The position numbers and the translations under genes are program-made. The notes beneath the pieces were generated by a model. The model had not been told where the DNA came from and did not search any database. It saw only the letters and a list, made by a program, of their open reading frames with translations. 64,000 bases of DNA from Rhypophila decipiens (Eukaryota; Ascomycota; Sordariomycetes; Sordariales; Naviculisporaceae): assembly GCA_033297075.1 (NCBI GenBank), contig MU858099.1, positions 1 through 64,000 on the forward strand. The letters run 5' to 3'. Shown piece by piece: positions 38,528 through 50,905 of the stretch; within the stretch, counting starts at the first letter, position 1; each line of letters begins with the position of its first letter.

Positions 38528-40670
38528 ATGAAGTGCGACGACTATACGTCGCACGTCTTCATCAAACCCACCCACAATGCCCCTTACAACTACCCATCCT
38601 TAGCCAACACGGCATTCGCATCTACCACATCGGTGTGGTCCGATGCATCATCACCACATTCCGACAATACGAACCCCAGCACCGTTGCATCCGACTCCGA
38701 TTCCCCCAACTCATCAAACTCGTCCGTCTCGTGCGAATCATATTGCTTCTCCCACCCCTCGAATTCACAGAGCTCCGTCAGCTCGATCGGCAGTCTGTGC
38801 GAGCCCGCCATCAAGCTGGTAGAACCATGGCAACAGCAAGCCGTTCGACAAAGCCGGGTTGAGTTACCTTCGGAGCTTCGACAGAACCCGCGCCGGACTT
38901 CCAGCTCGGCCGTTTCGCGAACTGGACGCCCCCCGACTCTTGTGAGACAAGAGGAGAGAAAGGTCGACTTTGTCGACGGCCTCATCGGTAAGAGGATTCG
39001 TTATTTGCGTCATGGACAACCGCTTAAACCTACTATTAGATGCTGCTACCCATATTGTCGAGACTATATGGCCGACATCCTCGGTCGTTCCTCGCAATGA
39101 TCATACGGTGTTGCCGTTGCGGTCCTTCATCCAAGAGACGCTGCGCCGGTCACGTACCACCTACTCGACCTTGCAAGTTGCCCTGTACTACCTGATCTTG
39201 ATCAAGCCCCATGTGCCAGAGCGCGATTTCACCATGGAACAGCTTGACGATTGCCACACAAGCCAAGCCCTCCAGTGTGGCCGTCGCATGTTTCTCGCGG
39301 CTCTGATCCTGGCCTCCAAGTATCTCCAGGACAAAAACTACTCGGCTCGCGCATGGAGCAAGATCTCGGGGCTCAAAACTCGCGAGATCAACCAATTTGA
39401 GATCGCCTTTCTGTTGGCTGTTGACTGGAAAGTCCACATCACAGATGAGACGTTCAATCGATGGACCGAGTACGTGATGAAGCATACGCCGCAGCCTCCA
39501 TCGCCTGGCGGATCTGGGCAGCGGATTTATGAGCGTCAGTGCGAGAAGTTCCGGCATGTCATCCGGAAGTTGAGCCCAGAGCTTGACAATCTAGAGGAGG
39601 TATGCCCCTGGGCAGTTGGGCAAAGTCGGGTCGACGACGGTCTTGCTCGTGGTTTCTTCAGCCCGCTCAATGAGCGCCCTTGCCTGCCATACGAGAGCGA
39701 ACCTGCCCCGACGCCGAGATTTATGGAGCCAGCTGTCACGGTCAGGCCTCATCAAGATCGGCAGCTTCCAACTCTCCCGGCACTTGGTCTTTTGCCCACT
39801 CCTCGCCTGACGCCCCAGAGCAGCGGATTCAGCACTCCTGCAGCGGGTGCTGGATCCTGCCTCAGGGGCTCTTCTATGGGGTTCGCCATGGCGCAGGCTT
39901 CGTATGCAGTTGGCGCTCATTGCCTTGCTCGGCCTTCGCCCTCGATCACCTCGTCGCCCCAAAGCTATTTCGCCAGACGCTCATCGCTTGCGAACACGGT
40001 CTCGACGGCGTCTTCTCCTGAGTCAATGGTTTCGGATTCTTCCCGAATCTCACGCTCCTCCTCGATCTCTTCACTTTCCTCGTTAGCGAACGCGCAGGCT
40101 CCTAAATTGGACGTCCAGGCGCGATACCGCTATGCGAGGCAGTGCAGCAGTGACAGGTGGGGTCTGAGGCCCACTATTGCGTCAGTACCTGAGGACTATG
40201 AAGAGAACTTCTTGGCCGCCTCTCCGGAGATGTATGGCCTCGTGCATAAAGTGTCGACCGAGTTCCCAGTGCCATATCTGAACAGGCAACCCGAGGTTGC
40301 TGAAGCCGCACGAGCTCTCCAGGACCTTCAGCGGTATGGTGCCAACCAGACGGCGCAGGTCAAGACCGGCACCAAGAGAAGCCGGTCCATCTCGGTTTCG
40401 ACCGAGAATTCCATGCAAGACAGTGTTCGCGACATGCTGATGAGTGGCTTCAGTGGTGCTGAGCCGGCATGGTCGGATACTCTTGTTCGCGCTTCGCGAC
40501 CCGAGATTAGCGGGCAATCTCTGCAGCAGATTTCTTATTCCGGTGTCGTCGAAGGTCGCAACAAGCGAGTCTGCTATTCCACCGAGGTATCTCAGCCCTA
40601 TGTCCCCAGCCTCCATCCCGCTTTCGGCGGTCTTGGTGGTCCTGGGATGTGGGAGGGGATTCTTCAGTGA
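38528..40670 (+). CDS. Pho85-type (PCL/Pho80-like) cyclin
   Basis: Two exons (38528-38987, 39040-40670) with a 52-nt intron give 696 aa. Residues about 155-300 form a cyclin box of the Pcl subtype: TYSTLQVALYYL (about 194-206), then MFLAALILASKYLQD (237-251), AWSKISGL and LLAVDWKVHI, the core helices that bind a Pho85/PhoA-like cyclin-dependent kinase. In fungi such cyclins direct the kinase to substrates in cell-cycle entry, polarity, sporulation or nutrient control. The N-terminus (1-150) is Ser/Asn-rich, and the C-terminus (300-696) is long, Ser/Pro-rich and probably disordered, with many potential phosphorylation sites. The intron lies at the start of the cyclin box. The exact PCL subgroup cannot be decided by eye, so no symbol is given. 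The stop is followed by a 4.3-kb gap. Confidence 0.88.
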
Positions 40671-41142
40671 ACCCGTGCCAATTGGCCGAAACCCATACCC
40701 CTCGAAATTTAAGCCTCCATGTGACAATATCCCACAATTTCCTTTGTCGATCGACCGGAAGGGGGAGCAGGAAACCGGTTTATATATAAACGAGAGTTTG
40801 GACTGCGGAATGATACCTTTTTTGAGGCGGAAAACGGGCGACACAAAAGCGTTCCGTCGTTGTTCCTTGCATTGCATTTGAACAGGATCTGGCGAAACGG
40901 GGCATCCAGCCGCACGGGGCTGATGGGGCTACTTCGGAAGAAGTAGCTCTTGTTTTTCCTTTCTTTTTCTGATGGCGAATTGGGGTTTCGGTTGGGGTTG
41001 TGGACTGATATTGTACGATGTAGTGAAGGTAACGGAAGTTTTGTTTTTATGTTTTTGGTTTGTTTCTCTTTTTTTGATTGTCAGAATTCTGTTCCGATAA
41101 CAGGAATGGCAGAGGAAGGAGGAAGTACCGAGAACAAACACG

Positions 41143-41161
41143 CACACACACACACACACAC
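41143..41161. repeat. (CA)n microsatellite
   Basis: Nine uninterrupted CA units plus a C, in the intergenic region downstream of the cyclin gene. Confidence 0.95.
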
Positions 41162-42161
41162 TACCGGACTTTGTTCTTGATTAGTATCCCAGGTACGGGG
41201 GTGCTAAGAATCTAATACCAACATACAAATATATCTCGGGCTTTTTTGCTCGGAAAGCTAAACCCAAATCTGAGCGATATACACGACAGATGATGAGCAA
41301 GATACAGATAGGCAAATGACTGTGAGGAACAAAGTATGAGGTAGCTAGCTAGCTTACGAGAGATAGTTGATAGGTAGTCGGTCGTTGAGTTGAGGTAGGT
41401 GGGAATATAATACGCCAGCAGCTAATGCGATGCGTTCTTGACAGGTATAACTTGGACTTCTTTTATGAGACGTGAATGATGCTTTGACGAATCTTGACTC
41501 TTGTTGGAACCTGGTGAGATGTGGTCAAGGTGAGAGATGCGAAGGGGAAGATGGGAAGTGGTTGGTAGTTGGTTCCATAATGGAAAGACGATGTACGATG
41601 TGCTGTGGTTTTTCTCTTTCTTTTTTGTTTTGTTTTGGCTTGGTCGGTTCATCGGTTATATCTCAGGCGACAGCAGATATCTGTAAGTTATCTGCTGTTT
41701 AAATATCTGAGATGATGATACCCTTACCCATATGGAATATAGATACCTGGAGGAGGAGTTGATGAGGGCGGCAGGCTCTTCGATTTGAACTGAGCGGGCG
41801 GGGGTTCTACCTACCGAGGAAAGTATGTACATACGGAATTTGGCTGCCTTGGTTGGAGTTGTTGTATTATTGGAAGGTATGTACACAGAAGTGAGTGAGA
41901 GAGGGAGGGTGTTGCGCAGGTTGCGCGTAGTTTTACGAACACAAGTCACATACATTTTATTTTTCAACCTTTTTTGAGGCAAGCAAGCAAGCACGACGGG
42001 GAGGTCGGGACAAAGGTCAGAATTGCGAGATTTGAGAGCATCACCCACCCACCCAGCAACCCTCAAATATTACAACACACTGGAGTGACTTGCTTGAATA
42101 TGATACCTAATTACCTGGACTGCTATTGTCAGGAGAGTGAGTGAGGCTATTCGGACTTGCT

Positions 42162-42176
42162 TGTGTGTGTGTGTGT
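42162..42176. repeat. (TG)n microsatellite
   Basis: Seven uninterrupted TG units plus a T, about 1 kb from the CA run and in the complementary phase. Confidence 0.95.
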
Positions 42177-44998
42177 CCTACCACCAATGCGATAAGAAGT
42201 TCGAATATGGTTACCTAGCTTAGCTTTGGTATCCATCCATTCGAACACACAGGATTTTGCTTTCGCCTGGTTTCACCTAGGTAACTACGGATACTTTCAC
42301 ATGTATATGTCAAGTTGCTACCTAACTTGTCTGGGTCGGAACTGCCTGTTGGTAAATGTATGCCTAGGTAGGCACGTTGCTAGACTAGTTGCTTCTTTTT
42401 TCTTTGGTAGGTATATGCTTTCTTGCCCACTCACACCTTTCGCATTCTGTCTGTCTGGTCGATTGCGTGAACGTATATGGGCTAGCTGGCTAGAGTTGTT
42501 TTGTCTTTTTATTGTTTCGCTTCATCTCTTTACGTGGATGCTTGTAACTTTGGCTGCCGCCCGGATGTACGCTCGGCTGACAGAGCGGCGTTGGTTTTCT
42601 TCCAGTTCCCACTTTTTAGAGATATACTATCTCCCTGCTTTATTTATATATCTCTAAGGTTAAAAGTATCAAGAATCGGCGCTGCTTTGGTGTTGGGAGA
42701 GAGCTCCCATCCTGGCGAGGTTGGCTGGCTGTGTTCTCGTCTTCTTTCTTGTTTCTTCCCGTGTTCTACGAACAAGGAGCCCCCTGGGCTGTCTGTACCA
42801 ACATATTGGTTCATCAGAGATACACATTGCCCCCGATGTATGAAAGGGTATATCCCACTTTGTTTCTGAACGATCATCTGGGGTTGGGAGCTGGTGTCTC
42901 TCCATTCCGCATTGTGAGCTTTTGCACCCACCGTTTGGTCACCGTTTCTACTACCAACTTCTTGACTTATCTCTCAAAAAGACAATATGCCACACTCGGC
43001 TTCTCAGAAACTAGCTGGCCATGGAAGGATAATGGAACCAGCAATCTCGCAGCGCGTCGACGATGATGACCTGCCGTCTTGGAGGACCGCGCAAAGTCCA
43101 ACACCACACGAAATTGGAATAGACTGGTAGTGTATCCAGAATTCTGCCTGTCTCTATCTCCAAAGGCACTAACATCACTATCTCGGCCGATATGGCGGCT
43201 TGGCAAGCAGGCCGAGTGAGTCATCGGCGACTTCACATCTCGACCCGCTGTCAACTTTCCCCTTTTGGCATGTTTCCATACTATTTTGCATTACCTAATC
43301 TCCACAACAATGGGAATATGAGAATCCATTGTAACGACTGCGGCATTTGCCATTGCAAGGTGGGCGGGTGGGTGGCCCAGGCAGCGAGGAGTTGGCCACC
43401 GTTTTCTTTGTTCCCCTTGCCCGTCGTTGATCATCTGTCTACCACAGTCCGTCTCCGTGGCGACGACACGGATCGTCAAGTCACTACGGTACGATCCAAA
43501 AGCAGGTAAATTGGTGGTCTACTTGGTTTTCTTCCACGTGCGTCCTTGCTTGGGCTCGCCCCTGAAGTCTTACGACCAGTGACACAAGCCTCCTTTCCTC
43601 ACGATAATTAAGATAGGGCAACATACCAATAGTGACCTAGTCTGGACAGCACGTTCCGTCCCGATGACATGTATCATCTGTTATGCAGTGCCGTTGACGT
43701 CTTGCCCCTTTTTTTGTCATCTCCCTCACATATCCGAGAGCTGGCCAGATGTCTATGCCTCAGCTCATGAGCTTCGGACGTTCCCAGGGAGACCCGGCTG
43801 AAGTTGATATTAAAGAGCACAATACCAGAAAAGTGAGTGTATGTAGATGCAACCTGCCGAGACATTCCACATTACTCGCATACGTACCTGGAGTCTTGGT
43901 AGTACGCCGGTATGAACCTACTTTGGGCCGGCGGCGACGGGCATGGAAAACCACGGAGTTCCAGAAAACCAGACATTCTTAAGTAAATTAAAGAATTGTC
44001 GTCTATTGCATTTGTAGCCCTGAAGGAAGGATCAAGTACCCCGTAGGGCCCGTACTGTAAATCATACCGGGCCAAGGTCCGCAGCATGAGCGCACGACGA
44101 AAGATGGCAAGTTGGAGTAAAGTTTGTGTTTCCGTTCCACAGCCATGTCGTTGCTGGTGTTTGATGCTCGACTCTTTTTCGTCCGATATCTACCTGATCG
44201 ACATTCGGCATTGCAGTTTGAAGTCAAGACGACTGTCCGTGTCTATCAACGGGGATTGGCGCTTTGGAGTGTTACACCGAGTCTCAACGGTGAACCTGGG
44301 TGGCAGAACCTTATCGGTTATGCTTCATCCCATGCGTAATTGTATTGCGATTAAACGTAAAAAGGACTGGTGACCCTATCGTGGCTTGTTTATTTCCTCT
44401 CATTCCATATGGCCAACAGAGTCATTTGTTTGCACTTTCCATGAAAACCATGGCCAAAAGTGCCTGAATGAGGTCTGCCCCAGTTGCATTTCGCAATCAA
44501 CGGTACAGCACCAGCCTCCCAATCAGGCAATATCCTCGCCTCGGCAACTCGCACCGTCATTGGTTCTCCTGCCGCAGAACCTTCGTCTCGCTCCCTGTGA
44601 TGAGTTTCAGAAATAGAAACTGGGAAGCTGAAGATAGCACTCCAAGGTGGTCTGTGCTCACTTTTACAGTGACGCTGAGAGCCTGAGAGGGAAAAGAGAG
44701 AGAGACCCCTGGGCGATGAGAGTGACGAGGTGGCATTGTTGGTTGCGCCGTCAGCAGAGCCGTGACATCAATCGCAACTTCCTCTCCACAAATCATATCC
44801 CACCTGAGCTGGTTTCTTATCTGTGGTTTGCACACCGGTCCTTGACTTGACTTTGGCTTTTAGTCTCGCGGATAGGGAAGGAGTGCACTTGGGTGCTGTC
44901 GAGTGTCGAGTGTCGACGTCCACATCCTCCCCTAAGCGACTGCCTGAAACATTCGCACAGGCACAGGCACAGGTGCAGCAGGTGCTGACAGCCTGACC

Positions 44999-47949
44999 AT
45001 GAACTCACGGCGGATTCCGCCAACCCTGCAAGGGCAGCAGCAGCAGCAACAACAACAACGTAATGATACCTCCGGGATGTCTGCTCCGGTCCCGGTCCCG
45101 GCTCCGGCTCCGGGATCCACTCTCGGTGTGGTGAAGACACCTATCTCACCGGGTCAAGTCGTTGCCTTGGTCCGTAACGCCTGGCACAAGGCAGCCGGCG
45201 GCGATGATTCTCCTGCCACCAACCCAGATGGCTCAATGGCTGGTATTACGCTCAATCTCACTGGGAAGAATATCCCAGCCCTGCCCGACGAGGTCATTGA
45301 CATCTTGAGGAATGGCGTTGAACGGTAAACCTGGACGCTTGCTTGAAACTTGCATCTACAAACAATTTACTGACCTCTCCTAGATTGTCACTTTCTCACA
45401 ACGCCCTCTATTCGGTCCCTGCTCGCATCTCACAGTGTTCTTCACTTCGCTACCTAGCGGCGAGAAACAATGCATTTGACGAGTTTCCTCTACCGGTAGG
45501 CACCCTTTTCGATGCCCTTCAGCTGTAAAGCACCCGACTGACCAAGTGACAGCTATGCGAACTGACTTCACTGGAGTTTCTTGACCTGGGAAGAAACCGG
45601 CTCAGGAAAATTCCCAAAGAAATCGCCAAGCTGGTTTCACTCAAGGCTCTCGCTCTTCAGGACAACCTCATAGAGTCAATCCCTCTTGGCGTGGCTAGCA
45701 TGGCCACGTTACAAGTACTGAGACTAACAGGCAACCCAGTTCGGTTTCCCCCCAGAGAAGTTCTACAACCGCCAGCGGGGAGCCTGGCTTCAACTGACGG
45801 CATGTCCAAAGACGAGTCCTTCGACGTCGAGCGGGTGGTAACGGCACAGATCAAGAACTTCCTCTCTCAAATGCTGAACCCACGGCTGACGGAAACATCG
45901 CCGCGCTCCGAGGGTACCGATGATGAGTTGAGTTCGAGCCCTGAGACGCCGCGTGTGTTGAGCAGACGTGCCACAGGCCGGTTTCCCATCCGTGTGAGAG
46001 GCTCGGATGGATCACCGTCACAAACAAAACAGCTTCCTCCGCCAATTCCAGGCCGGTCCCATTTCCGTGCCTTCTCGCAAGTCAGCAACGCGTCAAGCAA
46101 AAGCGGCTCTGGTATGATACCACTGACAATGGGCAGATCCAGAGAAGGAGGCCCACGAAGCACTTCGGTGCCACCAAAGGTATTTCAACAGGCTGACACA
46201 CGACCTCGAAGCCGCTCTTCCCTACGGGAGGCAAGCGTCCCTCCTGATGAGGACGTCCCTCCAGAAACACCTGTAGAAAAGCCCAGACTGAACAGATTCA
46301 GCAACCACTTCCGGGGTGTCAGTGACAGCGGGGGACTGACTCTGACCAACCCCTTCAGCCCAGAAGAACATTCCTTGCAGCGCCCCTTCTTCGTCAGAGA
46401 ACTCTCGGCACTCCCCGTGCGGCGATATGGATTCCAGACTCGGGATCCTGTGCTCGAAGTGGCCAAGGGAATTCTGTATTCGATTTACCAGATCCACCTT
46501 GGCGTCCAGACGCTCATGAGTCTCACCAACGACGGGAACGCCAAGCGCTCAAGCCTGGAGATGGTCTTCTACAACACAAACATGTACTTTGTAGAGCTGG
46601 AACAAGCGATCCAAGACTTTGACCTGTCGGCTGGGACCCGAGGTGCCCGCCGTGAGCACGACGCCATGCAGAACGCATATACCACGCTGATCAACGCCTA
46701 CGTCCACATCTGTGCCAAACTTATCGCCAGTGTTGACATTCTCGTGGAGAATGGAGATCCCCGGTACATGCGTACGTTCTTGATGGCCGTCTACCATAGT
46801 ATCATGGAGTTGCGGGTGTCTCTGTCCAGCTGGCTTTCCTCGCCCGAGGGCGCTGCCATGGCGCCCTCACGACCCCCGAGTCCTGAGCCTCTGACGGCCA
46901 TTGCATCGAGAGCTCCCAGCCCGGAGCCTCTGACGGCCGTTACGTCCAGACCACCCTCCCGCGCGGCCATGACATCCAGACCGCCCTCCCGCACGACCAG
47001 CACATCCAGACCACCCTCTCGCGCTGCCATAGCGGCTGCAATAGCGAACAATTCGTCCGAGGTCCCCAACACAGCCAGGCTAGGCTTTAGTGCCCGACGC
47101 CCCGGCAAAGTTGGTCTTGGAATGCAAGTCAAGACAGATATCCCATATATCGAACGATCTCGGCGGGGGTTAGCAACAATAGTAGTTACTTCAGGATCGG
47201 CTTCCCGACCCACAACCCCTGTCTCGGACGACTCCTTCACCTCGGCGATATCCTCCCCCGAAGCCGAGAGAAATCCCCATACGCAGATAGACCTCCTCAG
47301 CAGCGACGGAGACAGACAATTCGAGCGCTTCTTCATCTCCCTGAAACACGCCACTGATCAGATCATGCGTGTTCTCCCGGGCCTTAACAACCTCCTCACA
47401 TCCAGCCTCCAAAGGGCAAGATCCAACGAAACCGCCCAAAAATGGGAGACGTTACAATCCAAGACCCGCTCTGTGATTCAACAGACCGAGACTCTGCGAG
47501 AGAGACTAGCCAATCTGCAACTCCGAGATCCAAGCATCTACCTGCAAGGACACGGCAGATCCCCCTCCCCATTCTGGGCATCGTGCAATACCCTCTTTAG
47601 CACCTGGGCCGAACTAGGCGACCAGATCAAACTCGCGCTGGTGGAGAAGCTGGTCGTGAGCTTTCCGTCAGAGATCATCGACGGGCTGCGTCGGATTTCG
47701 AGGAGTATGAAGGGGAGTATTGATCTTATGGTTCTTGTTAGGAAGCAGGCGGCTGTCATGTCCAAGAGTGGTGGTATTTTCCCAAATAGTCCACCGCCTT
47801 CTACGGCGAAGGGCTCGACGACGACGCAGACGCCGGGGCAGGTGAATATGAACAAGTCACCGCCGCTGCCTATGACGCCACAGAGCGCGGCGCTTGGGCC
47901 GGCTTTTAGGGCGACTAAGCCGATGCCGATGTTTGGGTCTTCTCCTTGA
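44999..47949 (+). CDS. sog2: RAM pathway leucine-rich-repeat protein Sog2
   Basis: Three exons (44999-45324, 45384-45495, 45553-47949) encode 944 aa. After a low-complexity N-terminus with eight glutamines (13-20), leucine-rich repeats run from about residue 80 to 213, with units such as LSLSHNALYSVP, LEFLDLGRNRLRKIP and LKALALQDNLIESIP. The long C-terminal part, with helices such as VLEVAKGILYSIYQIHLGVQTLM and FFISLKHATDQIMRVLP, is the Sog2 domain of fungi. Sog2 is an essential part of the RAM network in yeast and works with Tao3, Hym1, Kic1 and Mob2 to activate the NDR kinase Cbk1/Cot1 in polarised growth and septation. A Ser/Pro/Arg repeat (SRPPSR copies, about 46945-47030) interrupts the domain and is probably a disordered loop. 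Both splice junctions preserve the LRR register. Confidence 0.9.
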
Positions 47950-48266
47950 CGGGGTTGGGTCATGATGTTGATGGGGGGGTGAAAGAGAAGAAATCTCCGT
48001 GGAGATGGGGACAGATTGATGCGACATAGGCTCCACTCAGTTAAGTCTGCAATCACTCAACCTGAACTTTGGGGGTTACATGTAGGGTTTGATGAAAGAA
48101 GCTGAAATAGGGAATGATATTTATGACGACATGGGCTTTTTAAGCTTCGGGCTGATGATAACATTGATGATTTGGTCATGTATGTAATTTAATGTTTCAC
48201 ATATTCGAGATCACTGAACGGAAGAAGTTCATGACAACCACCAAAAAGAACGAGACATTGACACAT
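47950..48266. other. 3' intergenic between sog2 and the MITE copy
   Basis: Likely the sog2 3' UTR. Nothing else is seen. Confidence 0.5.
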
Positions 48267-48404
48267 GGCGCCTAATATTCAGGCACTATACAGGCGCCAG
48301 TCCAATTTCACTTTCTCAAGGCATTTATTCTAGCTACTCAGGGCATTTATTCCAACGAGTCAGGGTATCTATTCTACAAGAGTAGTGCCCGTATATTAGG
48401 CGCC
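48267..48404 (-). mobile_element. 138-bp MITE-like element, copy 1
   Basis: The terminal inverted repeats start GGCGCCTAATAT and match over 20 of 22 bases. They are flanked by 8-bp repeats TGACACAT (48259-48266) and TAACACAT (48405-48412), which differ at one base. The inside holds three units of a roughly 22-bp tandem repeat built around GGCATTTATTC. It is in the opposite orientation to copy 2 at 50906-51147 and lies 291 bp beyond the stop of the MFS gene. No coding capacity. The superfamily is open: an 8-bp duplication fits hAT or Merlin, but the GGCGCC ends are not typical hAT. Confidence 0.75.
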
Positions 48405-48695
48405 TAACACATTGCCTTGACATTATGATGTTGGTTAGACCCGAGATGCGTCTTTACAATTCCTTTATATGGTATTTATTATGTACTCTTTCAAGACAAC
48501 TTGCCTTTCTCATATCCAGCTTCTTCTACTACTACTCTACAAGGGGGTGTCTTCTAGAACCTTTGAGATCCCAACAGTCTCCCTCCATAAACAATTGCAG
48601 TACATAGGTATGCACAACAGTATGCGATGAGATATCCACCCCATCAAGCCTCAAAATAACCAAGGGCTATTTATTGTCTGCCTCCCTTCCTTCCT
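48405..48695. other. 3' intergenic between the MITE and the MFS gene
   Basis: About 290 bp, probably including the 3' UTR of the minus-strand transporter. No other feature is seen. Confidence 0.5.
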
Positions 48696-50300
48696 TCAAA
48701 GAATAGCAAACACAGCCGCCCTCCACCCAACAACCTCAACCTTGACCATAGCAAACGCAACCAAACTAGCCAAATAAACCACCCCAGTGGTAACAATCAA
48801 GCCCCAATACTCACCCCCATTGCTATCCACAATCTTGCCCGCAATAGGAATCCCAATCAACACCGCCACCGAGACCAGCGTGTAGCAGGTAGCATAGTAC
48901 CGCCCGTACGCCTGCGTCTTACACAGCCGGCCAATAGACACCGGTACAAGGGCTATATTCGACCCGCTCGCGAACCCAAAGATCAGCGCAAAGATGATGA
49001 TTCCCGGCGCGGTATGGCCCGCCGGTAACCAGATGGCGAAGCACCCTGCCGCGGTGAGGGCCACGCTCATGATATTTGCGTTGAAGGGGCCGATCTTGTC
49101 GGCGTACCAGCCCGGTAGGACGCGGCCCACGACGGAGCCGGCGTTGAGGATGCTGATTAGGTTTGTGGCAAAGGTTGATGAGAAGCCTTGTTTCAGGGCG
49201 TAGCTGGATATGTAGGTCAGGGGGATGAATAAGGCGAATTCGAGGAGGAAGACGGCGAGGGTGGTCCAGGCGAAGGCTTTGTTTCTAAAGATGCGGATGT
49301 CGGGGTGGGGGGAGGCGTCTTTTGCGGGGGGTAGGCGGGCGCGGATGAGGAAGTTGGAGATGATTGTTACCGCGAGGCAGACGAATGCCAGTGTGCGGAT
49401 GGCCCAGGCGAAGCCTACCGTGTCAAAGAGACGGTGCAGCATGAGGGGGAAGACGATTCCTCCTATCGAGCCGGCTGTGGCGGCGACTCCGGTTGCGAAG
49501 CCCCGGCGGGCTTTGAAGAAGTGGCCTATGGCTGCGATGGAGGGCGTGAAGAGGAGGGAAGATGCGAGGCCGCTCATGAGCCCGAATGCGAGGAGGAAGT
49601 GCCAGAATTCGTAGCTTATGCTCATTAGGATGAGGGATACGACGAGACAGAGGGTTCCGGAGAGGATCAACCAGCGTGGGCCGTACTTGTCGAATAATGG
49701 GCCTACGTAGATGCCCATGAAGAAGCTGACGAAGGTGTAGAGCGAGAAGATCCAGCCTACGGACGAGGTGTCGTACTCTGTGAGCTGGTTGTTGGAGATG
49801 TAGGTTTGGAAGGTCGCCAGGATGTTCATGAGGCCGAGCGAGGCGAACAAGGCCAGCCAGGCGCCCAGGACGACCAGCCATGCTCGCACGCCGCCTTCGG
49901 GGTATTCCTCTCCATCGCCGCCGTGGGATGTTGTGGTGCCGAGGGGACTGTCGGTCGTGTTTCCGTTCGGCTCGTTGAAGTTAATCGCATCGAGTTCCTC
50001 CTTGGGCGACGGGGTACCCCCTGACTCGTTGTCGGCCACGGGGACCGAGTCAATATCAACGGCCGTCACCGTGGCACCGGCATGTCTCTCGGGAGCTTTA
50101 GCCGGTGCATCGGTGGCGCCCGGCTTGGCATCCGGAAACGCACTCATTTCCATATTATTATTACTCAGAGGCCACCCCGAGTCGGTGCTTGTCCCGACGT
50201 TGCTCGAACCTAAATTGTTACGGTCTCCCTCCGACTTTGAGACTCGGCGACGGTTGACGCGCCACGAAAGGCGTGATCTCATATTTCCCTCCACGACCAT
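48696..50300 (-). CDS. MFS transporter, monocarboxylate (MCT/Mch) type
   Basis: A single exon of 534 aa. A hydrophilic N-terminus of about 130 residues is followed by the family signature YPEGGVRAW (133-141) leading into the first membrane helix. About 12 hydrophobic helices follow, with the inter-helix motif GPLFDKYGPRW between helices 2 and 3. This is the fungal monocarboxylate-transporter-like branch of the major facilitator superfamily. Members have been linked to riboflavin uptake and to efflux of secondary metabolites, so the name does not fix the substrate. The protein acts in the plasma membrane or an organelle membrane. No biosynthetic cluster surrounds it. It is flanked on both sides by copies of the same miniature transposon. 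The start was chosen as the first ATG, with another at residue 7. Confidence 0.88.
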   Translation of the reverse strand: MVVEGNMRSRLSWRVNRRRVSKSEGDRNNLGSSNVGTSTDSGWPLSNNNMEMSAFPDAKPGATDAPAKAPERHAGATVTAVDIDSVPVADNESGGTPSPKEELDAINFNEPNGNTTDSPLGTTTSHGGDGEEYPEGGVRAWLVVLGAWLALFASLGLMNILATFQTYISNNQLTEYDTSSVGWIFSLYTFVSFFMGIYVGPLFDKYGPRWLILSGTLCLVVSLILMSISYEFWHFLLAFGLMSGLASSLLFTPSIAAIGHFFKARRGFATGVAATAGSIGGIVFPLMLHRLFDTVGFAWAIRTLAFVCLAVTIISNFLIRARLPPAKDASPHPDIRIFRNKAFAWTTLAVFLLEFALFIPLTYISSYALKQGFSSTFATNLISILNAGSVVGRVLPGWYADKIGPFNANIMSVALTAAGCFAIWLPAGHTAPGIIIFALIFGFASGSNIALVPVSIGRLCKTQAYGRYYATCYTLVSVAVLIGIPIAGKIVDSNGGEYWGLIVTTGVVYLASLVAFAMVKVEVVGWRAAVFAIL

Positions 50301-50905
50301 CCGATGCTAGCGCTAGAACTAGTTTCTTCACATCTTTTTTTTTTCATTCTGAATGCGTAGGCACCACCTTTAATACAGAACCAACTGTTTAGTCAAATGC
50401 AAGTGCCAAATATTGGTCTGCTGTTATCCAACCTCACAGCGCCGCCGGGGCTACCTCCCGGGCGTAATGCCCAGCAAGTCATCCCATGTTCGTATTCTTC
50501 TGGTGTCGCGTGCTGTCCAAAACCCCTTTCCAGGGAGACAGAATGTCGGGTCAGTCCATGCAAGGATCTATTGTAAAATTGATTTGGTCTAAGGGGGCGG
50601 AGCCAGCGATTGGTGGGTGACTTTATTGAATCCTATCACCAACCACGTCTCCACACTCTGTGTAACGCGAGTGCTAGCTTCAGGGGTCTCCAGGCAGCTA
50701 CAACTCCTACAAGCAACATTGTCCAGATCCAAGAAACCAGGGAACTGAGGTTGATAACAAGAGGCAAGGTAAAATCAAGCAGTTCGTGTCTTTTTGAGTA
50801 GTATTTTACTCCGTACGGGGTACTGAAGGTATCATCCGTAGATGAGCCAATCATCATCGCTGAAACGAGACTGATTTGACAGGCAGGCTCTTTGTTGAAA
50901 AATAA
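50301..50905. other. upstream region of the MFS gene
   Basis: The probable promoter of the minus-strand transporter. It contains one copy of the TACTCCGTA motif, extended to the near-palindrome TACTCCGTACGGGGTACTG (50807-50825), about 510 bp from the start codon. No gene. Confidence 0.5.

Larger units (their letters stand above)
40671..44998. other. intergenic, no supported gene
   Basis: A 4.3-kb interval between the cyclin and sog2. It holds simple repeats, (CA)9 at 41143-41161 and (TG)7 at 42162-42176, and scattered GGTAGGT tracts (41391, 42363). Open frames such as 42226-42657 are hydrophobic read-throughs of T-rich DNA with no recognisable domain. The sog2 promoter should lie in the last kilobase. 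Confidence 0.4.

Noticed and set aside
40182..40877. 231-codon frame antisense to the cyclin 3' end
   Set aside because: A shadow of the cyclin coding sequence.
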